Assembly: GCF_024294905.1 (NCBI RefSeq)
Contig: NZ_JANCOC010000001.1
Span: 5,213-69,212 of the forward strand
Direction: 5' to 3'
Source: Rothia gullae
GTDB lineage: Bacteria > Actinomycetota > Actinomycetes > Actinomycetales > Micrococcaceae
DNA: 64,000 nt
The notes under the pieces are model-generated. The model did not search any database and had not been told where the DNA came from. It saw nothing but the letters and a program-made list of their open reading frames with translations. This document shows positions 33,755-47,221 of this stretch, piece by piece. Every line of letters starts with the position of its first letter. Position 1 is the first letter of the stretch. The position numbers were made by a program, and so were the translations under genes.

Positions 33755-35251
33755 GTGGCTATTAACCAGAGCGAACCGAGCAGCGCCCAGAAGAAGGCAG
33801 AGGCTCTGCCGTATGACATCAGTGTTTTTGAGATGTTCAGTGTCGGAGTGGGTCCTTCGAGCTCGCATACTGTGGGGCCGATGCGCGCTTCGAATCGTTT
33901 TGTGGCGGAGCTGATTGATGAGGGCCTGCTGAACCGTGTGACGGGTGTGCATGTTGACCTGTATGGTTCGTTGGCGGCTACGGGTGCCGGTCACGGTACG
34001 ATGAGTGCTGCGTTGAAGGGCCTGTGTGGTTTTGTTCCGGAGACTATCAATATCGCTGATTCTGAGGCGATGATTGAGCGCAATAGCGTGGATGGTACTT
34101 TGCCGTTGGCTGGTTATCCGTCCTCTGCTTACGGTGTGACTGCGCCCGGTGGTGAGGAGCAGAAGGTGTATGGCCCGGTGGTGAATTACCGTGAGCTGGA
34201 TATGACTCTGCGTCCGTTGACGGTTCTTCCGCGCCATACGAACGGTATGAAGATTGCGGCGTTTGCGGGTGAGCAGCTGCTGTTGGAGCGCACTTACTAT
34301 TCGATTGGTGGCGGTTTCATTGTTGAGGGTGATGAGGAGGCGACCGGTGGTGCGTCGCTGATGAACCCTCCGTATCCTTTTGGTTCGGCGGCTGAGCTGC
34401 TGGAGATGGCGAATGAGTCTGGTCTGTCGATTGCGCAGTTGAAGATGGCGAATGAGTGTTCTCTGCGTTCTGAGCAGGAGGTCCGCGATGGCATCCTGCA
34501 TATCTACCGTGTGATGAAGGACTGTATTGGTTCTTCGTTGGCGCGTGTGGGCTATTTGCCTGGTCCTTTGAAGGTGCGTTGCCGTGCGGGTGCTTGGCAT
34601 CGTGATTTGATGGTGGAGGATCCTTCGAAGTCTCCTGAGTTCGCTATTGACTGGGTGAACCTGATTGCTTTGGCGGTCAATGAGGAGAACGCTTTTGGTG
34701 GTCGTGTGGTGACTGCTCCGACGAATGGTGCTGCGGGTATTATTCCTGCGGTGCTGCATTACGCGATGAATTACACGCAGGGTATCCGCCATTGCGGTCA
34801 GGCTGCTCGTGATCAGGCGGTTGTTGATTTCTTCTTGGCGTCTGCTGCTGTGGGTGTGCTGTATAAGAAGCGTGCTTCGATTTCTGGTGCTGAGGTGGGC
34901 TGTCAGGGTGAGGTGGGTAGTGCCTCTTCGATGGCTGCTGCTGGTTTGGCGCAGGTGATGGGTGGTACTCCTGAGCAGGTTGAGAATGCTGCTGAGATTG
35001 CGATGGAGCACAACCTGGGTTTGACGTGTGACCCGGTGGGTGGTTTGGTGCAGATTCCGTGTATTGAGCGTAATGCGATGGCGGCGTCGAATGCTGTGAC
35101 GGCGGCTCGTATGGCGTTGCGTGGTGATGGTACGCATCGTGTGTCGTTGGATCAGGTGATTGAGACGATGCGTCAGACCGGTTTGGATATGTCTCACCGT
35201 TATAAGGAGACGTCTATGGGCGGTTTGGCTGTGAATGTGGTGGAATGCTAG
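33755..35251 (+). CDS. sdaA: L-serine ammonia-lyase, single-chain iron-sulfur type
   Basis: A 498-residue [4Fe-4S] enzyme that turns L-serine into pyruvate and ammonia. The N-terminal beta domain begins FEMFSVGVGPSSSHTVGPM. The C-terminal catalytic domain carries the cluster cysteines in SGAEVGCQGEVGSAS and CDPVGGLVQIPCIERN. GTG start, with GAAGGA seven bases before it. It follows gcvP-gcvT after a terminator, so it has its own promoter, yet the pathway link is clear: glycine-derived one-carbon units can yield serine, which this enzyme degrades. From about 34700 the third codon positions carry many T and G bases, unlike the nar genes. Confidence 0.95.
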   Translation: MAINQSEPSSAQKKAEALPYDISVFEMFSVGVGPSSSHTVGPMRASNRFVAELIDEGLLNRVTGVHVDLYGSLAATGAGHGTMSAALKGLCGFVPETINIADSEAMIERNSVDGTLPLAGYPSSAYGVTAPGGEEQKVYGPVVNYRELDMTLRPLTVLPRHTNGMKIAAFAGEQLLLERTYYSIGGGFIVEGDEEATGGASLMNPPYPFGSAAELLEMANESGLSIAQLKMANECSLRSEQEVRDGILHIYRVMKDCIGSSLARVGYLPGPLKVRCRAGAWHRDLMVEDPSKSPEFAIDWVNLIALAVNEENAFGGRVVTAPTNGAAGIIPAVLHYAMNYTQGIRHCGQAARDQAVVDFFLASAAVGVLYKKRASISGAEVGCQGEVGSASSMAAAGLAQVMGGTPEQVENAAEIAMEHNLGLTCDPVGGLVQIPCIERNAMAASNAVTAARMALRGDGTHRVSLDQVIETMRQTGLDMSHRYKETSMGGLAVNVVEC

Positions 35252-35380
35252 GTGCAAGCCGTGGCAGGTTTGCACTCCTGATGCGGGTGTGGTAGACAGA
35301 AAGGCTTTCTTCCTGTATTGTTAGTATTTACGCTTTCCCTAACCTTTGTGCCTTCATATAGCGGTGGGCACGGGCTGAAG

Positions 35381-35408
35381 GTGACGTTTTTCCGTCCGAC
35401 TCTATAGC
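35381..35408 (+). promoter_or_regulatory. Candidate rpoB-rpoC promoter
   Basis: GTGACG (35381-35386), 16 bases, then TATAGC (35403-35408) form a plausible sigma-70-type promoter about 100 bases before rpoB. It is a sequence match only. Confidence 0.4.
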
Positions 35409-35479
35409 TTCGAGCACCGTTTTATTCGGGGGCTGAGGTTGTCGTGTCGCCGGTAATGTCGCCGGGAGGCTGATTGCTA

Positions 35480-35493
35480 ACAGACATGTCTGT
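35480..35493 (+). other. Perfect 14-bp palindrome just before the rpoB ribosome binding site
   Basis: ACAGACATGTCTGT is a perfect palindrome two bases upstream of the GAAGGA site that serves the TTG start. It could act as an operator or affect ribosome access; both are inference. Confidence 0.4.
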
Positions 35494-35508
35494 GGAAGGA
35501 TCCCCATT

Positions 35509-38500
35509 TTGGTCGCTTCGAGCACCTCGAATCATGACGCCGCTAACGGTGCGGAGAACGTCTCCCGCCGAATTTCATTCGCGAAGATTAATGAACCGCT
35601 GAAGGTTCCCAACCTGCTTGCTATCCAGACCGATAGCTTCGACCGCCTCGTGGGTAACGAGCGCTGGGCGGAGCGTCTGGAAAAGGCGCAGGCTGCTGGT
35701 GACAATTCTGTCCCCGCTCAGTCCGGTCTGGCTGAGATTTTTGAAGAAATCTCCCCGATTCGTGACTTCCAGGAGACTATGCAGCTCTCCTTCTCTGAGC
35801 CTGAGTTTGCTGACCCCAAGTACTCTGTTGAGGAGTGCAAGGACCGCGACGCAACCTACTCGGCTCCGCTGTATATTAAGGCTGAATTCATGAACCTCGC
35901 TACTGGCGAGGTCAAGCAGCAGACCCTGTTCATGGGTGACTTCCCCCTGATGACCGAGGCCGGTACCTTCGTTATTAACGGTACTGAGCGTGTGGTCGTT
36001 TCTCAGCTGGTGCGTTCCCCCGGTGCTTACTTCGAAAAGGCTCCGGACCGTACCTCCGATAAGGACATTTACTCTGCCCGCGTGATTCCTTCCCGCGGTG
36101 CATGGTTCGAGCTTGAGATTGATAAGCGTGACCAGGTGGGCGTGCGTCTGGACCGTAAGCGTAAGCAGTCTGTGACTGTTCTGCTGAAGGCTCTGGGCTG
36201 GACCGAGTCCAAGATCCTGGCTGAGTTCGGTCAGTACGACTCCATCCGCGCAACCCTGGAGAAGGACTCCGTTAAGGACCGCGACGAGGCTCTGCTGGAT
36301 ATCTACCGCAAGCTGCGTCCGGGCGAACCCCCGACGGTTGAAGCTGCTCAGGGTCTGCTGGACAACATGTACTTCACCCCGCGTCGCTACGACCTGGCGA
36401 AGGTTGGTCGTTACAAGCTGAACCGTAAGCTCGGTGTGGACGTTCCCATGGATTCCCCCGAGGCATCCGTTCTGAGCCAGGACGACATCGCTCAGATGAT
36501 TCGTTACCTGTGCGCTCTGCACGCAGGCGAGACCACCATCCCCGGCGTCCGTGACGGCGAGGAGATTTCCCTCAAGGTTGATATCGACGACATCGATCAC
36601 TTCGGTAACCGTCGTATCCGCACCGTAGGCGAGCTCATTGAGAACCAGATCCGTACCGGTCTGTCCCGTATGGAGCGCGTGGTTCGCGAGCGCATGACCA
36701 CCCAGGACGTGGACGCTATCACCCCGCAGTCCCTGGTGAACATCCGCCCTGTCGTTGCAGCTATCAAGGAGTTCTTCGGTACTTCTCAGCTGTCGCAGTT
36801 CATGGACCAGAACAACCCGCTGGCAGGTCTGACCCACAAGCGTCGTCTGTCCGCACTGGGCCCGGGCGGTCTGTCCCGTGACCGTGCAGGCATGGAAGTT
36901 CGAGACGTCCACCCCTCGCACTACGGTCGTATGTGCCCCATTGAAACCCCTGAAGGCCCGAACATTGGTCTGATTGGTTCGCTGGCAACCTACGGTCGCA
37001 TCAACTCCTTCGGTTTCATTGAGACCCCCTACCGCGTCGTGACTGAAGGCCGTGTGACCGATGAGGTCCGCTACCTGACTGCTGACGATGAGAAGGGTGT
37101 CGTCATTGCGCAGGCAAACGCGCCGCTGAACGCTGACCGTACCTTCGCTGAGAACGAGGTTCTCTGCCGTGCGGGTGACGGTTCTGGTGAAGCTGTTATG
37201 GTTGCTCCCGGCGCCGTACAGTACATGGACGTTTCCCCGCGCCAGATGGTGTCTGTGGCTACCGCCCTGATTCCTTACCTGGAGCACGACGACGCTAACC
37301 GAGCACTGATGGGTGCTAACATGCAGCGTCAGGCTGTGCCCCTGCTGGAGTCTGAGGCTCCCGTGGTTGGTACCGGTATGGAGAAGTACGCAGCACTGGA
37401 TTCCGGTGACTCCGTGCTCGCGAAGAAGCCCGGTGTGGTTTCCTCCGTGGACGCTAAGACCGTTATCGTCCGTAACGACGACGGCTCTGTCTCCACCTAC
37501 CCGATCATGAAGTTCTCCCGCTCGAACCCGGGTAACTGCTACAACCAGCGCGTTGTGGTGAAGGAAGGCCAGCGCGTCGAGTACCGCGACGTTATTGCTG
37601 ACGGCCCCTCCACCGACGGCGGCGAGCTTGCACTGGGTAAGAACCTGCTCGTGGCATACATGCCGTGGGAAGGCCTGAACTACGAGGATGCGATCATCCT
37701 CTCCCAGCGCATGGTTTCTGAGGACGTGCTGACCTCGATTCACATTGAGGAGCACGAGATTGACGCCCGCGACACCAAGCTGGGCCCCGAGGAGATTACC
37801 CGCGATATCCCGAACGTGTCCGAGGATGTTCTCTCGGCTCTGGACGAGCGCGGCATCATCCACATCGGTGCTGAGGTTGAGGCTGGCGACATCCTCGTCG
37901 GCAAGGTCACCCCCAAGGGCGAGACCGAGCTGACCCCCGAAGAGCGCCTGCTGCGCGCAATCTTTGGTGAGAAGTCTCGCGAGGTTCGCGACACCTCCCT
38001 GAAGGTTCCTCACGGCGAGTCCGGTACCGTCATTGGTATCCGCATCTTCGACCGCGAGAGCAATGACGAGGACGATCTGCCCCCGGGCGTGAACCAGCTG
38101 GTCCGTGTGTACGTGGCTCAGAAGCGTAAGATTACCGACGGCGACAAGCTTGCAGGCCGCCACGGTAACAAGGGTGTTATTTCCAAGATCCTGCCGATCG
38201 AGGATATGCCCTTCCTGGAAGACGGTACCCCCGTGGACGTTATCCTGAACCCGCTGGGCGTGCCCGGTCGTATGAACATTGGTCAGGTTCTGGAAGTCCA
38301 CACCGGTTGGCTGGCTAAGCAGGGTTGGAAGATTGAGGGCGAGCCTGAGTGGCTCAAGCACATGCCGAACTTCCCGAAGGAATCCGGCCCGACCCGCCTG
38401 GCAACCCCTGTGTTCGACGGTGCCCACGAGGACGAACTGTTCGACCTCATGGATCACTCGAACCCGAACCGCGATGGTGACCGCCTAATCAACCGTTCCG

Positions 38501-39015
38501 GTAAGGCACGCCTGATTGACGGCCGTTCCGGTGAGCCGTTCCCGGACCCGATTTCGGTTGGTTACCAGTACATCCTGAAGCTGCACCACCTGGTGGATGA
38601 CAAGATTCACGCTCGTTCCACTGGTCCGTACTCGATGATTACCCAGCAGCCTCTGGGTGGTAAGGCGCAGTTCGGTGGTCAGCGCTTCGGTGAGATGGAA
38701 GTGTGGGCGCTGGAAGCATACGGCGCCGCATACACCCTGCAGGAAATCCTGACCGTCAAGTCCGATGACGTGGCGGGCCGTGTGAAGGTTTACGAGGCTA
38801 TCGTGAAGGGCGAGAACATCCCTGAGCCGGGTATCCCCGAATCCTTCAAGGTTCTTATCAAGGAAATGCAGTCTCTGTGCCTGAACGTCGAGGTGCTCTC
38901 CACCGACGGCAAGATTATTGAGATGAGCGACTCGGAGGAAGAAGGCTTCCGGGCAGCAGAAGATATGGGCGTGAGCCTGACCCACGACGAACCTAGCTCC
39001 GTCGACGAGGCATAA
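35509..39015 (+). CDS. rpoB: DNA-directed RNA polymerase beta subunit
   Basis: The 1168-residue beta subunit. The rifampicin region (about residues 425-450: [20 protein letters not shown] followed by [10 protein letters not shown]) has no recognised resistance change. Other landmarks are [20 protein letters not shown] and [20 protein letters not shown] near the C-terminus. The start is a TTG at 35509 with GAAGGA eight bases upstream, as in mycobacterial rpoB; no better start lies before the conserved [18 protein letters not shown]. rpoC follows. Confidence 0.98.
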   Translation: MVASSTSNHDAANGAENVSRRISFAKINEPLKVPNLLAIQTDSFDRLVGNERWAERLEKAQAAGDNSVPAQSGLAEIFEEISPIRDFQETMQLSFSEPEFADPKYSVEECKDRDATYSAPLYIKAEFMNLATGEVKQQTLFMGDFPLMTEAGTFVINGTERVVVSQLVRSPGAYFEKAPDRTSDKDIYSARVIPSRGAWFELEIDKRDQVGVRLDRKRKQSVTVLLKALGWTESKILAEFGQYDSIRATLEKDSVKDRDEALLDIYRKLRPGEPPTVEAAQGLLDNMYFTPRRYDLAKVGRYKLNRKLGVDVPMDSPEASVLSQDDIAQMIRYLCALHAGETTIPGVRDGEEISLKVDIDDIDHFGNRRIRTVGELIENQIRTGLSRMERVVRERMTTQDVDAITPQSLVNIRPVVAAIKEFFGTSQLSQFMDQNNPLAGLTHKRRLSALGPGGLSRDRAGMEVRDVHPSHYGRMCPIETPEGPNIGLIGSLATYGRINSFGFIETPYRVVTEGRVTDEVRYLTADDEKGVVIAQANAPLNADRTFAENEVLCRAGDGSGEAVMVAPGAVQYMDVSPRQMVSVATALIPYLEHDDANRALMGANMQRQAVPLLESEAPVVGTGMEKYAALDSGDSVLAKKPGVVSSVDAKTVIVRNDDGSVSTYPIMKFSRSNPGNCYNQRVVVKEGQRVEYRDVIADGPSTDGGELALGKNLLVAYMPWEGLNYEDAIILSQRMVSEDVLTSIHIEEHEIDARDTKLGPEEITRDIPNVSEDVLSALDERGIIHIGAEVEAGDILVGKVTPKGETELTPEERLLRAIFGEKSREVRDTSLKVPHGESGTVIGIRIFDRESNDEDDLPPGVNQLVRVYVAQKRKITDGDKLAGRHGNKGVISKILPIEDMPFLEDGTPVDVILNPLGVPGRMNIGQVLEVHTGWLAKQGWKIEGEPEWLKHMPNFPKESGPTRLATPVFDGAHEDELFDLMDHSNPNRDGDRLINRSGKARLIDGRSGEPFPDPISVGYQYILKLHHLVDDKIHARSTGPYSMITQQPLGGKAQFGGQRFGEMEVWALEAYGAAYTLQEILTVKSDDVAGRVKVYEAIVKGENIPEPGIPESFKVLIKEMQSLCLNVEVLSTDGKIIEMSDSEEEGFRAAEDMGVSLTHDEPSSVDEA

Positions 39016-39039
39016 GCACCGCCTCCTTCTAGGGTGGGA

Positions 39040-39074
39040 AACCCCGCATGCGCTCGCGTGCGTTGTGGGGTTCC
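39040..39074 (+). other. Hairpin in the rpoB-rpoC spacer
   Basis: AACCCCGCATGCGC pairs with GCGTTGTGGGGTT, with G-T pairs and a bulged T. No T-run follows, so it is more likely an RNA-processing or stability element than a terminator. Confidence 0.4.
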
Positions 39075-39125
39075 CTCCCGCTAACCCAAGTCTTCAGAAA
39101 CTTACAGAAAGAGATTAGGACCGAT

Positions 39126-43028
<3,903 letters not shown>

Positions 43029-43090
43029 GGCTTCTGCCGTGAGGGGTAGGTTGGGGGTTTAGAGCCCTGGCCTGGTCCTTGATAAAGAAT

Positions 43091-43128
43091 GCGGATACTC
43101 GAGTTTGTCTCGGGTATCCGCGTTTTTT
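43091..43128 (+). terminator. Terminator of rpoB-rpoC
   Basis: GCGGATACTCGAG pairs with CTCGGGTATCCGC (43091-43121) and is followed by GTTTTTTG. A classical strong terminator. Confidence 0.92.
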
Positions 43129-43455
43129 GTTTCATGAGGAGGTGGAGGTTTCTTTTAAGCCTGGCTTTAATATTCTTTACCCTTCAATTTGAGGTTGTAT
43201 ATTTTTGCCTAATAGACGAATTATTTATAAAAAATCATTGGAGTGCATTATTTTTCAAACCGGGAAAATTTCTTGACGGGGCAAGAAATTATATAGTGAT
43301 CAAATATTGTGAGACCCCTTGTAACTCGAGCCACTATCGCCATAAATAGAATATTCGCTCGTTTTCTTTTGGGGTGTAAAAATAATGAACGTTCTTCATT
43401 TGAACAATGCTAATTCAACTGGAAAGCCTTTTGACTAGGTTCTATTCTTGAAGGC
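43129..43455. other. AT-rich intergenic region before the ceramidase gene
   Basis: About 330 bases much richer in A+T than either flank. It contains AATGAACGTTCTTCATT (43383-43399), an inverted repeat that may be an operator for the following gene. An open frame across this region (43089-43349) overlaps the rpoC terminator and shows no coding character. No gene is called. Confidence 0.45.
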
Positions 43456-45641
43456 ATGCATATCACTCCATTCTCTTCCGGATGGGTGACTACTGGCGGC
43501 ACCCGACTGTCTTCTGAATCGGCACAGTCTCACGAATCTGAACAGAACCCCTCCTCGACTGCAGGGGAGCAAAAGCGCTCCTCTGTTTTTTCGCGCTTTA
43601 AGGTGCCTGTGCATTCTCTCACTCGCATTGGTGCAGCATGCCTTATTGCGACTTCCGCTATTCTTCCTGCCGGTCAGGTTGCGACCGCAGCCCCTGTTTC
43701 TCGGAGCGCTAGTGCTACCCCCTACCTGGTAGGTGCGGGCGCGGCGGATATTACCGGTGAGCCCGGTGAAGTCGGTTTCATGGGCTACGGCGAGAGCTCT
43801 CAGAAAGGCAGCGGCGTGCATACTCGCCAGTATGCTCGTGCTTTTATTGCGGTGGATCGCGCCTCCGGTAAGCGCAACCTCATTGTTGTCCTGGACTCTC
43901 TGACTGGCTGGCAGTCCCTGCGTGATGAACTGGTCAAGCGTATCCGTGCAGAGTTTGGCTCCGCGTACGATGAGTCGAACATTATGATTACCGCGACTCA
44001 CACCCATGCGACCCCCGGTGGTATTACGCACCAGAGCCTGTACAACATCACCACTCTGGGCTTCCACCAGGACACTTTCAATGCTCAGGTGAATGGTTCG
44101 CTGAAGGCAATCCGCCAGGCAACTAAGGACCTGGCTCCGGGTAACCTGACGATTTCCTCTTCGAAGCTGACCGGTGTTGGTGCTAACCGTTCCCGCGAGG
44201 CGTTTAATCTGGATTCTCCCCAGCTGCGTTCTAAGTTGCCCGGCGGTACCGATCCGACCAATATGACTCTGCGTCTGGAGCGCAACGGTAAGACTCGTGC
44301 GGTGTTGAACTGGTATGCGATTCACCCGACTTCTTTGACCTCGAAGAATACTCTGATTTTGAGTGATAACAAGGGTTATGCGGAATATCTGCTGGAGACT
44401 CAGGATCACGGCGTTGACCGCAATGTTCCCGGTAGCGGTGATGGTTTCGTTGCGGCGTTTGCAAATGCTAATGCTGGTGATGTTTCCCCGAATACTTGGT
44501 TGAAGCCTGGTCAGGGTCCCACCAATGACCAGTTCAAGAATGTGAAGATTCAGGGCGAGAATCAGGCTAATGCTGTGCGTTCTCAGCTTAAGAGCGCAGG
44601 TACTCCGGTGTGTAAGGGTCTGGATTCGCGTATTTCGTACTTCAATTTCTCGGGTATGAATGTGGACGCGAAGTACACCGGTAGTGGTCATAATGGGCGC
44701 ACCTGCCAGGGCTTCCTGGGTACTCCGTTCGGTGCGGGTTCCACTGAGGATGGTGGCGGCGGTTGGGCTGTTTATAAGGAAGGCTCTGGTCGCCCCTCTA
44801 TTTTGGGTACTTTGGTGTTCACTCCGAGTGCCGCGCAGACGCATTGCCAGCAGCCGAAGGGTATTCTCTTCTCTGCAAAAAATGGAACGATCATTCAGGA
44901 AAAGTATCCGGTGCAGATTATGCGCTTCGGTGACTACTACCTGCTCGGTATGCCCGGTGAGTTCACTGGTGCGGTGGGTGTGCAATACCGCCAGGATGCT
45001 GCAAAGCTCTCCGGTGTTCCCGAATCGCACATTATTCTGCAGGGCTACACCAACGCCTACGATTACTATGTGACGACCCCTGAGGAGTATGACTCTCAGC
45101 GATATGAAGGCGGCGCGACCCTCTTTGGTTGTTATACCTCCGGCGCGTTCCGTCAGACCAATAATGTTGTTGGAACTTCGCTGAAGAACGGTACGCCGCT
45201 GGGTATTGGCGACCATCCGAATGATCGTCGCCCGGTAGCCAGCCCTGCAGGGTAAGGTCGTTTACGATACCCCCATGTTTGGTATGCGTTACGGCCAGGT
45301 CACTCAGCAGCCTCGGGACGCTATTGCCGGCCGCGAAGAGGTAACGGCTCGTTTTGCTGGTGCTCACCCGAATAACAACATGCATTACGACGGTAGCTAC
45401 TTCGTGATTGAGCGTTGTGTGGGTAATACCTGGAAGTACTGCACAGCGGATAACAACCCGGATACCATTCTTTGAATGGAAGCGCATTGGCGTTTCGGCC
45501 TCTCAGGTGACGGTTCGCTGGAAGGTCCCGGCTAATACTCCTAAGGGGCAGTACCGCATCCGCTACTACGGCAATGCTAAGAAGAATTCGAAGACTATCA
45601 CCCCGTTTGAGGGTCAAACTCGAGTCTTCCAGGTGGCGTAG
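43456..45641 (+). pseudogene. Secreted neutral ceramidase, interrupted by two single-base frameshifts
   Basis: Neutral ceramidases split ceramide into sphingosine and fatty acid. Residues about 49-79 look like a signal peptide (ACLIATSAILPAGQVATAA) after a long polar N-terminus. The catalytic domain follows: PYLVGAGAADITGEPGEVGFMGYG, zinc His in ATHTHATPGG (about 180-189) and in IHPTS (about 289), and the active-site Ser in ANAGDVSPN (about 341-346). The frame stops at 45253-45255 after PVASPAG, but continues one base on with KVVYDTPMFGMRYGQV to 45475, then shifts again to EWKRIGVSASQVTVRW, ending at 45641. Removing one G near 45248 and one T near 45473 restores one frame of about 727 residues. 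Both changes sit in short base runs, so sequencing error is possible. The truncated 599-residue product keeps the active site but loses the C-terminal beta domain. Confidence 0.85.
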
Positions 45642-45682
45642 CCCAGCAGCCGCTGTGGTGGACCTATAACTGGATACTCCCT

Positions 45683-45760
45683 TGCGGGAGGCGGATGTAG
45701 CTACGCGCTCGCCTCCCGCATCTGTTGGGGTCGCCAAGAATCATTGAGAGGTTCTTGGCG
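45683..45760. terminator. Two strong hairpins after the ceramidase gene
   Basis: TGCGGGAGGCG (45683-45693) pairs perfectly with CGCCTCCCGCA (45710-45720). CGCCAAGAA (45732-45740) pairs with TTCTTGGCG (45752-45760). Neither has a long T-run; together they probably end transcription. Confidence 0.7.
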
Positions 45761-45870
45761 GCCTTCTGCTTTAAATTGCGTCAAGGAGGCAATAGAAACA
45801 GAGGTGGTGGAGGAGGCAGCGGGGGAGCGGTAAATCCCAAAGATGTAATTTAAGTGAGGTAAATCATCAG

Positions 45871-45936
45871 CTTTTGCCCTTAGGTGGGGGCTTAAAAGCA
45901 AAGAATCCCCGCTCTGGCGCTAGATTAAGCGGGATT
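45871..45936 (+). promoter_or_regulatory. Two hairpins far upstream of rpsL
   Basis: GCTTTTGCCC pairs with GGGGCTTAAAAGC (45871-45900), and AATCCCCGCT pairs with AGCGGGATT (45904-45936) with one bulged C. The second shares the 12-mer AGATTAAGCGGG with the hairpin flank near 3484-3495 upstream of rplJ. The rest of the 540-base spacer to rpsL (46305) should hold the str operon promoter and leader. I see no gene in it. Confidence 0.45.
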
Positions 45937-46304
45937 TAACCTGTATAGTCTTATCCGAAGTACTTGAGCTCGGTGCATAAGGATCCACCTCCGGTGGGTT
46001 TTACGCGGGATATTTCCCGAGGGCGCGGGCATGATGAATCAATGGCAGTATGGATACCGTCCTTTGGTGTTGCTTTTTGCTGACGCCTAAATGCCATTTT
46101 TAAGCGTGCCCAAAAACTTTTTCACCTCTAATGGTGGGGAATTTTAGCCCTGAGAACTCGCCGAGATGTCGAGGAACCTATAGAACCAACCGGATATGCA
46201 TCCGAGCGTTTCTGATAACCGAGAGCACCCATCCAACGCGATGGGGGCCAGTAAGTTTATACGGGATTTTCTAACGAAGAACCCGATCAAGCAACGGAGA
46301 AAAC

Positions 46305-46679
46305 GTGCCTACTATTCAGCAGCTGGTCCGCAAGGGCCGGACTCCCAAGGTCGTTAAGACCAAGGCGCCCGCACTGAAGGGCAACCCCATGAAGCGTGGC
46401 GTGTGCACCCGTGTGTACACCACCACCCCGAAGAAGCCGAACTCGGCACTGCGTAAGGTCGCTCGTGTCAAGCTCAACGGCGGCGTCGAGGTTACCGCAT
46501 ACATCCCCGGTGAGGGCCACAACCTGCAGGAGCACTCGATTGTGCTCGTTCGCGGTGGTCGTGTGAAGGACCTCCCCGGTGTTCGCTACAAGATCGTTCG
46601 TGGCGCTCTGGATACCCAGGGTGTTAAGGGTCGCGGCCAGGCTCGCTCCCGCTACGGCGCTAAGAAGGAGAAGAAGTAA
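46305..46679 (+). CDS. rpsL: 30S ribosomal protein S12
   Basis: S12 (124 residues) sits in the decoding centre and controls accuracy. The segment [16 protein letters not shown] contains the wild-type Lys at the streptomycin site, and [15 protein letters not shown] is also unchanged. GTG start preceded by GGAG. Its stop overlaps the rpsG start (TAATG). It opens the str operon. Confidence 0.98.
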   Translation: MPTIQQLVRKGRTPKVVKTKAPALKGNPMKRGVCTRVYTTTPKKPNSALRKVARVKLNGGVEVTAYIPGEGHNLQEHSIVLVRGGRVKDLPGVRYKIVRGALDTQGVKGRGQARSRYGAKKEKK

Positions 46680-47149
46680 TGCCTCGTAAGGGTCCCGCTC
46701 CCAAGCGTCCCCTCGTAAACGATCCTGTTTACGGTTCCGCTCTGGTCACCCAGCTGATCAACAAGGTTCTGCTGGACGGCAAGAAGTCCGTCGCAGAGCG
46801 CATCGTCTACGGTGCCCTCGAGGGCGTCGAGAAGAAGACCGGTTCTGACCCGGTCGCAACCCTGAAGAAGGCTATGGACAACATCAAGCCTTCTCTCGAG
46901 GTTCGCTCCCGCCGCGTTGGCGGTGCAACCTACCAGGTTCCGGTTGAGGTTCGCCCCGGCCGTTCCACCGCTCTGGCTCTCCGCTGGCTCGTTGGCTTCT
47001 CCAAGCAGCGCCGCGAGAAGACCATGACTGAGCGTCTGATGAACGAGATCCTGGATGCATCCAATGGTCTCGGTGCCGCTGTGAAGCGTCGCGAGGACAC
47101 TCACAAGATGGCCGAGTCCAACAAGGCCTTCGCACACTACCGCTGGTAA
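46679..47149 (+). CDS. rpsG: 30S ribosomal protein S7
   Basis: The 156-residue S7 nucleates assembly of the 30S head and contacts E-site tRNA and mRNA. The sequence [19 protein letters not shown] at the start and [13 protein letters not shown] at the end are standard. It overlaps rpsL by one base, which suggests coupled translation, and is followed by a hairpin before fusA. Confidence 0.98.
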   Translation: MPRKGPAPKRPLVNDPVYGSALVTQLINKVLLDGKKSVAERIVYGALEGVEKKTGSDPVATLKKAMDNIKPSLEVRSRRVGGATYQVPVEVRPGRSTALALRWLVGFSKQRREKTMTERLMNEILDASNGLGAAVKRREDTHKMAESNKAFAHYRW

Positions 47150-47161
47150 TTCTCCGTTTAG

Positions 47162-47194
47162 AGCCTGCCGAGTCGATTCGAGTCGGCAGGCTTT
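47162..47194 (+). terminator. Hairpin between rpsG and fusA, possible partial terminator
   Basis: AGCCTGCCGA (47162-47171) pairs perfectly with TCGGCAGGCT (47183-47192), followed only by TT. It may reduce read-through into fusA, or protect the upstream mRNA. Confidence 0.5.
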
Positions 47195-47221
47195 CGGAGT
47201 ATCTCATTTAGGGAGAATAAC

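Noticed and set aside
43089..43349. Possible 86-residue membrane peptide after rpoC.
   Set aside because: The frame begins inside the rpoC terminator hairpin, lies in an A+T-rich spacer and has no ribosome binding site.
45701..45901. 66-codon minus-strand frame before rpsL.
   Set aside because: It overlaps both hairpins after the ceramidase gene and has no recognisable product.
47162..47194. GATTCGAGTC resembles a tRNA T-loop.
   Set aside because: It is the loop of a simple hairpin; no acceptor, D or anticodon arms exist around it. No tRNA was found anywhere in the window.
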